Source: an uncultured Bacteroidales bacterium
GTDB taxonomy: Bacteria; Bacteroidota; Bacteroidia; Bacteroidales; UBA932
Direction: 5' to 3'
Assembly: GCA_900317065.1 (NCBI GenBank)
Contig: ONFK01000042.1
Span: 1 to 9,360 of the forward strand
DNA: 9,360 nt
This document shows, piece after piece, positions 5,222 to 9,360 of the stretch; position 1 is the stretch's first letter; every line of letters starts with the position of its first letter. The position numbers were made by a program, and so were the translations under genes. The notes under the pieces were generated by a model. The model had not been told where the DNA came from and made no database searches. It saw only the letters and a program-made list of their open reading frames with translations.

Positions 5222-7223
5222 ACGGCCGTTCATAGCCTGTTTGCTGATGCTGGCATGCATCGCGGCGGGTGCACAGGATGTCCGGGACACCCTCAAGCGC
5301 GCCGTTGTCACAAGCAAGAGCCAGAGGCAGATGCTGGAGACGCTCGGCGGAGTGAGCGGAAAAGTGAATGTGGAAATAATCCGCGCCGTGCCATCCTTCC
5401 TGGGCAATGCAGACCCCATCCGCTTTGCAAGGCTCCTTCCGAGCGTGCAGGTCAACACCGAATCGGACGGCGGCATTTACATGCAGGGCAGCGAATATTC
5501 ACACACCCTGCTGTCCATCCAGGGAGTGCCTGTCTACGGCGCCTCCCACCTTCTGGGCTTCTTCTCCGTGTTCAACCCCACCCACTACCAGTCGATGGAT
5601 TATTCCACTTCCGCGGAGCAGTCCACCCGGCTCGGAGGCAGTATCGACATGATACTCAAGGATCGCGTGCCCGCACGCACGGAAGGAGAGTTCTCCGCCG
5701 GCCTGCTGTCTTTCCAGGGGACGGTGGATATCCCCACCGGTGCGAAGTCGGCTCTGACGCTGTCCGGGCGCAAATCCTACATCAACCTCCTGTACGGAAG
5801 TTTTCTGAAATATGACGGGGAGCCGCTCACATACGGTTTCTTCGACAGCAATATTACCTGGTACTGGAAGCCCTCCGCCAAAGACAGGGTGTGGGTGAAT
5901 CTGTTCGGAGGCAAGGACGACGGGCGCTTCGAGTATACCAGAGTCAACTCCGACATGGGCGCGTCGTGGTACAATGCCTTGGCCTCCGTCCACTGGAACC
6001 ACTATAACGACAACATCGTACTGAAACAGACTTTGTACGGCACCATGAACGGCCTCGATGCTTTCGTAACCATCCCGAACGCTTCCGGCACAATGCCCTC
6101 CTTCATCCAAAGCTATGGATACAAGGCAAGGCTGGAGCAGGGCGGATGGGAGGCCGGAGCCGACATCGCATACCACCGCGCAATGCCCCAGAATCCGGAA
6201 GCAGAAGGGCACTACAATGTTACGAACACCTCTTCCGAATCCCTGCAGGACGGTCTGGAGACCAAAATATATCTGGGCTACAAGAAGCTGATAGGCTACT
6301 ATACCGAGCTGAAAGCGGCTCTCGGCGGCAGCTGGTACCTGAGTCCGGAACGCGAGAGTTTCTGGGGGCTTACTCCCCAGACGGAAGCGTCATTCATTAT
6401 TCCCCGGGGCGGAAAAATCAGCCTCCGTTACGGCATCAGCAGGCAGGTCCTGTTCCAGACCGGTATTACAAACACCGGCCTGCCCATAGAATTCTGGATT
6501 CTCGCGGGAAAGCTATCGCGGCCGCAATGGGCTCATAATTACGCACTTGCCTACAACCTCGACTTCGGCAGGAAGGATGAATGGGCGTTGTCGGCCGAGA
6601 CATACTACAAGCAGCTTCACAATCAGTTGGAATATCACGGCACCATCATGGAGGTGCTCAACAGCAACTATTCCATCGAACAGTCCCTCCTTCAGGGACA
6701 CGGCCGTGCATACGGGATAAACATGATGCTGCAGAAAAACGCCGGAGCCCTGACCGGGTGGATATCCTACGCCTACGGCAGGTCGCTCAGAAACTTCAAC
6801 AACCCTCTCTACCCGGGCACATATCCCTCCAATCATGAACGGCTTCACGAACTCAAGATCATCGGCACTTACGATATAGGCCGATTCGATTTCGGAGGCA
6901 GTTTCTTTGCCTGCACCGGCACTCCCTATACCCGCCCGGACTCCTTCTACATTGTCGGCGACCGCGTAATCTGCAACTACGGCGAGCACAACGCAGCCCG
7001 GCTGCCGGCATACGTCCGCCTCGACATCTCGGTCAACTGGTATTTCCACAAGGATGCCCGCAGGCGCAACGGCCTCAACTTCTCGATGTACAATGTGCTC
7101 GGACGCAGGAACGCGGTCGGATACGGAGTACATCTCAACGAAGAAGATTATTCATACAACTTCATGCCTACATCTTACGGAGTGAGGTTCCTCCCCTCCC
7201 TTGCATACTTCCACAAATTCTGA
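5214..7223 (+). CDS. TonB-dependent outer-membrane receptor, short form without CarboxypepD-like N-domain
   Basis: The 669-residue product has a Sec signal peptide (cleavage likely after AAGA, about residue 20) and then almost at once a TonB-box-like stretch (RAVVTS, 29-34). A plug domain follows: NADPIRFARLLPSVQ, GGIYMQGSEYSHTLLSIQG and GVPVYG, about residues 45-150. From about 160 the sequence alternates in the way of a 22-strand barrel and ends in HKF, with the terminal Phe used by the BAM machinery. It should import a ligand using TonB energy. Bacteroidota receptors that pair with SusD or DUF4249 usually carry a carboxypeptidase-regulatory-like domain of about 80-100 residues before the plug; it is missing here. 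The longest frame starts at a TTG (5205), but the ATG at 5214 fits the signal peptide better. The gene overlaps the upstream lipoprotein by 8 bases and the downstream DUF4249 gene by one (TGATG). The ligand is unknown. Confidence 0.9.
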   Translation: MNKRPFIACLLMLACIAAGAQDVRDTLKRAVVTSKSQRQMLETLGGVSGKVNVEIIRAVPSFLGNADPIRFARLLPSVQVNTESDGGIYMQGSEYSHTLLSIQGVPVYGASHLLGFFSVFNPTHYQSMDYSTSAEQSTRLGGSIDMILKDRVPARTEGEFSAGLLSFQGTVDIPTGAKSALTLSGRKSYINLLYGSFLKYDGEPLTYGFFDSNITWYWKPSAKDRVWVNLFGGKDDGRFEYTRVNSDMGASWYNALASVHWNHYNDNIVLKQTLYGTMNGLDAFVTIPNASGTMPSFIQSYGYKARLEQGGWEAGADIAYHRAMPQNPEAEGHYNVTNTSSESLQDGLETKIYLGYKKLIGYYTELKAALGGSWYLSPERESFWGLTPQTEASFIIPRGGKISLRYGISRQVLFQTGITNTGLPIEFWILAGKLSRPQWAHNYALAYNLDFGRKDEWALSAETYYKQLHNQLEYHGTIMEVLNSNYSIEQSLLQGHGRAYGINMMLQKNAGALTGWISYAYGRSLRNFNNPLYPGTYPSNHERLHELKIIGTYDIGRFDFGGSFFACTGTPYTRPDSFYIVGDRVICNYGEHNAARLPAYVRLDISVNWYFHKDARRRNGLNFSMYNVLGRRNAVGYGVHLNEEDYSYNFMPTSYGVRFLPSLAYFHKF

Positions 7224-8053
7224 TGAAAAAGATCTCTCTCATAGCCCTTGCCGCCCTGATGGCAGCAGCGTGCAACGGATACGACGGTCCGGCACCGGAT
7301 TCACATCTGGTGCTGGAAGGATGGATCGACAGCGGAGGGCATCCGGTAGTGCTGCTCTCGGAGAGCATCCCCGCCCGCAACGGCAGCATTTCCCGCAAGG
7401 AGATGGTGCAGAGCATCGCGCGTTGGGGCAAGGTGAGCGTGAGCGACGGGGAGCAGGAGGTAGTTCTGACGGGGATGGCGGACGACAGGTACATGCCGCC
7501 CTATATCTTCACAAGTTCCAAGATTACCGGAGTGCCGGGGCGCGAGTATACCGTTACCGCCGACTATAAGGATTTCCACGCTACGGCCACTACGACCATC
7601 CCCGAGCCGGTCCCCCTGGACACTTTGTACACCCTTCCAATGAGCGATTCGCTCTATTCGATCATGTGCGGTTTCACCGACCCTCCGCAGAAGGGAAACT
7701 ACTACCGGGCTTTCACCAAAACCACCGGAATAGACCGGAAATACCAGCCTTCCACATTGGCATACATGAGCGACGAGGTCTTCGACGGCTATGCCGAGAT
7801 GCAGATTGCAAGCACGGAAAGGCTGAACGAAAGCTTGTACGAGCTGAACATCAGGCGAGGCGACGAAGTCAGCGTGAAATTCTGTACCTGCGACCGCAGG
7901 ACCTTTATGTTCTGGCAGAATTTCGAGGTGATGCTGGGAACGAACGCCAACGCGACCTACTACTTCGATACTGACATGTACGGAGGCCTGCAGGGAGCGC
8001 TCGGCTACTGGGCCGGGTACGGAGCCAGCTATTACACAATCACGGTCGAGTAG
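7223..8053 (+). CDS. DUF4249-family outer-membrane lipoprotein
   Basis: A 276-residue lipoprotein: the signal MKKISLIALAALMAAAC gives lipidated Cys17. The mature protein opens with SHLVLEGWIDSGGHPVVLLS, the 'LVVEGWI..G..P.V.L' entry typical of DUF4249. It continues with a beta-rich carboxypeptidase-regulatory-like part (GREYTVTADY, TTTIPEPVPLDTL) and ends with a Gly/aromatic-rich stretch (GALGYWAGYGASYYTITVE) common at the end of this family. DUF4249 genes characteristically sit beside TonB-dependent receptors in Bacteroidota, which matches here: the ATG shares one base with the receptor's TGA (TGATG). A role as surface-exposed ligand-capture partner or lid of the receptor is an inference from this pairing. 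It is the last gene of the block and is followed after 3 bp by a convergent gene with no terminator between them. Confidence 0.82.
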   Translation: MKKISLIALAALMAAACNGYDGPAPDSHLVLEGWIDSGGHPVVLLSESIPARNGSISRKEMVQSIARWGKVSVSDGEQEVVLTGMADDRYMPPYIFTSSKITGVPGREYTVTADYKDFHATATTTIPEPVPLDTLYTLPMSDSLYSIMCGFTDPPQKGNYYRAFTKTTGIDRKYQPSTLAYMSDEVFDGYAEMQIASTERLNESLYELNIRRGDEVSVKFCTCDRRTFMFWQNFEVMLGTNANATYYFDTDMYGGLQGALGYWAGYGASYYTITVE

Positions 8054-8056
8054 GGC

Positions 8057-8791
8057 CTAGAACAAATATCCGAGGCCGAAATTCATTCCGAAGAACCACC
8101 GCACCGGCCTGTCCTGCGGATGGATTGTCTCTTCGTTTGCGCTATACGCGTGATAATTGCCGGTGACGTTGTAGTGCACCGCTGGAGTCATGTTCAGGGT
8201 AAAACGCCAGATACGCCAGGAAAGGTTTATGCCGGCATCGGCAGAGCAGTAAAGGGAACTGGCCTTTCGGGTGCCGTAAGTTTCGTTGTACCTGTTTCCA
8301 TCGGCTCCATAATAGTGGCTCTGGTACAGGTGCGAGCTGCCGTAGACATAGCCCGGTGTGAGGCCCACGAAGAATTCCGCCCTGTTCACCAGGGAGAGAA
8401 GGAATACCGCAAGGGCGTTGGTGAAGAAATCCCCGTCATCCCAGATGAAAGCGTCCAGCAGGTCCAGAGCCAGCACCCCTCCGTATAAATAGGCATCGCT
8501 TGTCTGGCGCATGCCTGTTCTCAGCGACAGCGCGACCGGGAATCCCACATAGCCATCCACGCCCATGCTCTCCGGCATGAACTGTGCTCCGAAACGCACT
8601 CCCGTATGCCTGCCAAGATAATGACTGTAATTCATCCAATAAACCGCATCCGCGCCATTGGAATCAGAAAAAGGCGTATTGAATCCCACTCCCCCGCTCA
8701 GCTCGCGGGTAAAACTCTCGGGATTGATTTTTTGGGCCTGCGCCAGGAATGTGATAAAAGAAACAAGTATAATTGCGACGATTTTCTTCAT
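8057..8791 (-). CDS. Small outer-membrane beta-barrel protein
   Basis: The 244-residue product has a Sec signal peptide (MKKIVAIILVSFITFLAQAQ, cleavage about residue 18-20) and no lipobox. The rest alternates hydrophobic and polar residues with many Tyr, Trp and Gly (GGVGFNTPF, HTGVRFGAQF, LYGGVLALDLLD, RAEFFVGLTPGYVYG). It ends in FFGMNFGLGYLF, with the C-terminal Phe of outer-membrane barrels. Length and pattern suggest 8-10 strands. I do not recognise a specific family. No TAnnTTTG promoter is seen in the 72 bases upstream, which include a palindromic repeat, so it may be read from the methyltransferase gene upstream. The frame is open without a stop back to the methyltransferase TAA, but the signal peptide sets the start at 8791. 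Its stop faces that of the DUF4249 gene with 3 bp between. Confidence 0.75.
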   Translation of the reverse strand: MKKIVAIILVSFITFLAQAQKINPESFTRELSGGVGFNTPFSDSNGADAVYWMNYSHYLGRHTGVRFGAQFMPESMGVDGYVGFPVALSLRTGMRQTSDAYLYGGVLALDLLDAFIWDDGDFFTNALAVFLLSLVNRAEFFVGLTPGYVYGSSHLYQSHYYGADGNRYNETYGTRKASSLYCSADAGINLSWRIWRFTLNMTPAVHYNVTGNYHAYSANEETIHPQDRPVRWFFGMNFGLGYLF

Positions 8792-8824
8792 AGTATAGAA
8801 TAGATGCTCAATCTCTGATTTCGC

Positions 8825-8860
8825 TGCGCCCGGTCGGTCATTTTCTGTAGGACCGGGAGC
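8825..8860. repeat. Palindromic repeat, copy 1 (intergenic)
   Basis: A 36-bp unit matching copy 2 at 35 of 36 positions. It contains a 7-bp stem CCCGGTC (8829-8835) / GACCGGG (8851-8857), extended by GC/GC after one mismatch, with a 15-nt loop. A second GGTC (8836-8839) allows an alternative pairing register. It lies between the methyltransferase stop and the outer-membrane protein gene. Confidence 0.85.
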
Positions 8861-8863
8861 GTT

Positions 8864-9360
8864 TTAGGCCTTTTTTGCGCCCGGTCGGTCATTTTTTGTA
8901 GGACCGGGAGCACCTGAAAGATTATTCTGCCGCTGACGGACGGCCTCGTAGAGGAGGATGGCGGCGGAGACGCTGACGTTGAGGGAGTCGAGGCGGCCGA
9001 GCATGGGGATGAGGATGTGGGCGTCGGCGGCTTTGCGCCAGATGGGAGTGAGGCCGGTGGATTCGGTGCCCATCACTATTGCGGTGCCGCAGGTCATGTC
9101 GACATCGTAATAAACGGATGAATCCTGCAGCTGTGCCGTCAGGATGCGGATTCCGCGGGCCTTAAGGAAGGCGATGGCTTCTTCGGAAGAGCAGGCGACG
9201 GTGGGTACGGTGAAGATGGCTCCGATGCTGGCGCGAATAAGGTTGGGGTTGTAGAGGTCGGTGAGGGGGTCGCAGACTATCACGGCATCGGCGCCGGCGG
9301 CATCGGCGCTACGCAGCACCGCTCCCAGGTTCCCGGGTTGCTCCACACCCTCAAGTACCA
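8864..9360 (-). CDS. SpoU/TrmH-family RNA 2'-O-methyltransferase (5' end outside window)
   Basis: The C-terminal SPOUT domain of an enzyme that methylates a ribose 2'-OH in tRNA or rRNA using S-adenosylmethionine. All three family motifs are visible: motif 1 VEQPGNLGAVLRSADAAGAD, motif 2 AIVMGTESTGLT and motif 3 IPMLGRLDSLNVSVSAAILL, which together form the trefoil-knot cofactor site. The frame runs off the right edge (VLEG precedes VEQPGN), so the substrate-binding N-terminal domain and true start lie outside; the GTG at 9346 is not the start. The rRNA or tRNA target cannot be told from this part (RlmB, TrmL and other TrmH-type enzymes share these motifs). The last 14 or so residues, after the QRQNN that follows the catalytic domain, come largely from a palindromic repeat that also occurs just downstream of the stop codon. 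The TAA stop is at 8864-8866. Confidence 0.92.
   Translation of the reverse strand, partial: VLEGVEQPGNLGAVLRSADAAGADAVIVCDPLTDLYNPNLIRASIGAIFTVPTVACSSEEAIAFLKARGIRILTAQLQDSSVYYDVDMTCGTAIVMGTESTGLTPIWRKAADAHILIPMLGRLDSLNVSVSAAILLYEAVRQRQNNLSGAPGPTKNDRPGAKKA
8876..8911. repeat. Palindromic repeat, copy 2 (inside coding sequence)
   Basis: The same 36-bp unit, 51 bp (17 codons) from copy 1 and differing only at 8896 (T, against C at 8845). It forms most of the C-terminal tail of the RNA methyltransferase, encoding APGPTKNDRPGA. The stem is at 8880-8886 with 8902-8908. Confidence 0.85.

Noticed and set aside
5255..5815. Open frame of 186 codons inside the receptor gene in another plus-strand frame
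   Set aside because: It has an Arg/His/Pro/Cys-rich composition with no domain, and the overlapping frame is a clear TonB-dependent receptor.
8825..8911. Possible CRISPR array
   Set aside because: There are only two repeat copies with a 15-base spacer, one copy inside a gene, and no cas genes; the unit behaves as a palindromic repeat.
8825..8911. Hairpins as intrinsic terminators of the methyltransferase gene
   Set aside because: On the minus strand the stems are followed by A-rich, not T-rich, sequence, and one lies upstream of the stop codon. The T-run is on the strand not expected to be transcribed here.

Overview
The window looks like chromosomal DNA from a fairly GC-rich member of the Bacteroidales (phylum Bacteroidota). 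The evidence is the promoter form TTTG-N19-TATCTTTG upstream of the tRNA, the TAnnTTTG -7 boxes at miaA and smpB, a TonB-dependent receptor followed by a DUF4249-type lipoprotein, and scarce Shine-Dalgarno sequences. An Alistipes/Rikenellaceae-like host is my best guess; this is inference, not proof.

Layout. (1) 1-770: the 3' part of an AT-rich gene for a Y1/REP-associated transposase-like protein, followed at once by a two-tier inverted repeat that overlaps its stop codon. (2) 812-2619, minus strand: miaA followed by an msrA-fRMsr fusion gene, joined by an ATGA stop/start overlap. One product modifies tRNA; the other repairs oxidised methionine in both protein-bound (S) and free (R) forms. 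(3) 2703-3152, plus strand: smpB, transcribed divergently from miaA. Both genes have a -7 box only a few bases from the start codon. (4) 3161-3411: a consensus promoter, a roughly 105-nt GC-rich structured leader, tRNA-Ala(GGC) and an intrinsic terminator. (5) 3417-8053, plus strand: four tightly packed genes with overlapping ends, encoding a lipoprotein alpha/beta hydrolase, a small unrecognised lipoprotein, a TonB-dependent outer-membrane receptor and a DUF4249 lipoprotein. (6) 8057-8791, minus strand: a small outer-membrane beta-barrel protein whose stop codon lies 3 bp from that of the DUF4249 gene. (7) 8825-9360: two 36-bp palindromic repeats with a 51-bp period, the second forming part of the C-terminal coding sequence of a SpoU/TrmH-family RNA methyltransferase that runs off the right edge.

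The most interesting accessory unit is the four-gene block at 3417-8053. It looks like a surface or envelope system in which a lipid-anchored esterase/lipase-type hydrolase processes a substrate, the DUF4249 lipoprotein helps bind it and the TonB-dependent receptor imports it. The substrate cannot be read from the sequence. No promoter is visible between the tRNA terminator and the first gene, so expression may depend on readthrough from the tRNA promoter. The second notable signal is the in-frame palindromic repeat at the end of the methyltransferase gene, which resembles a REP-like element used as coding sequence. No CRISPR array, integrase, rRNA or tmRNA gene was seen.
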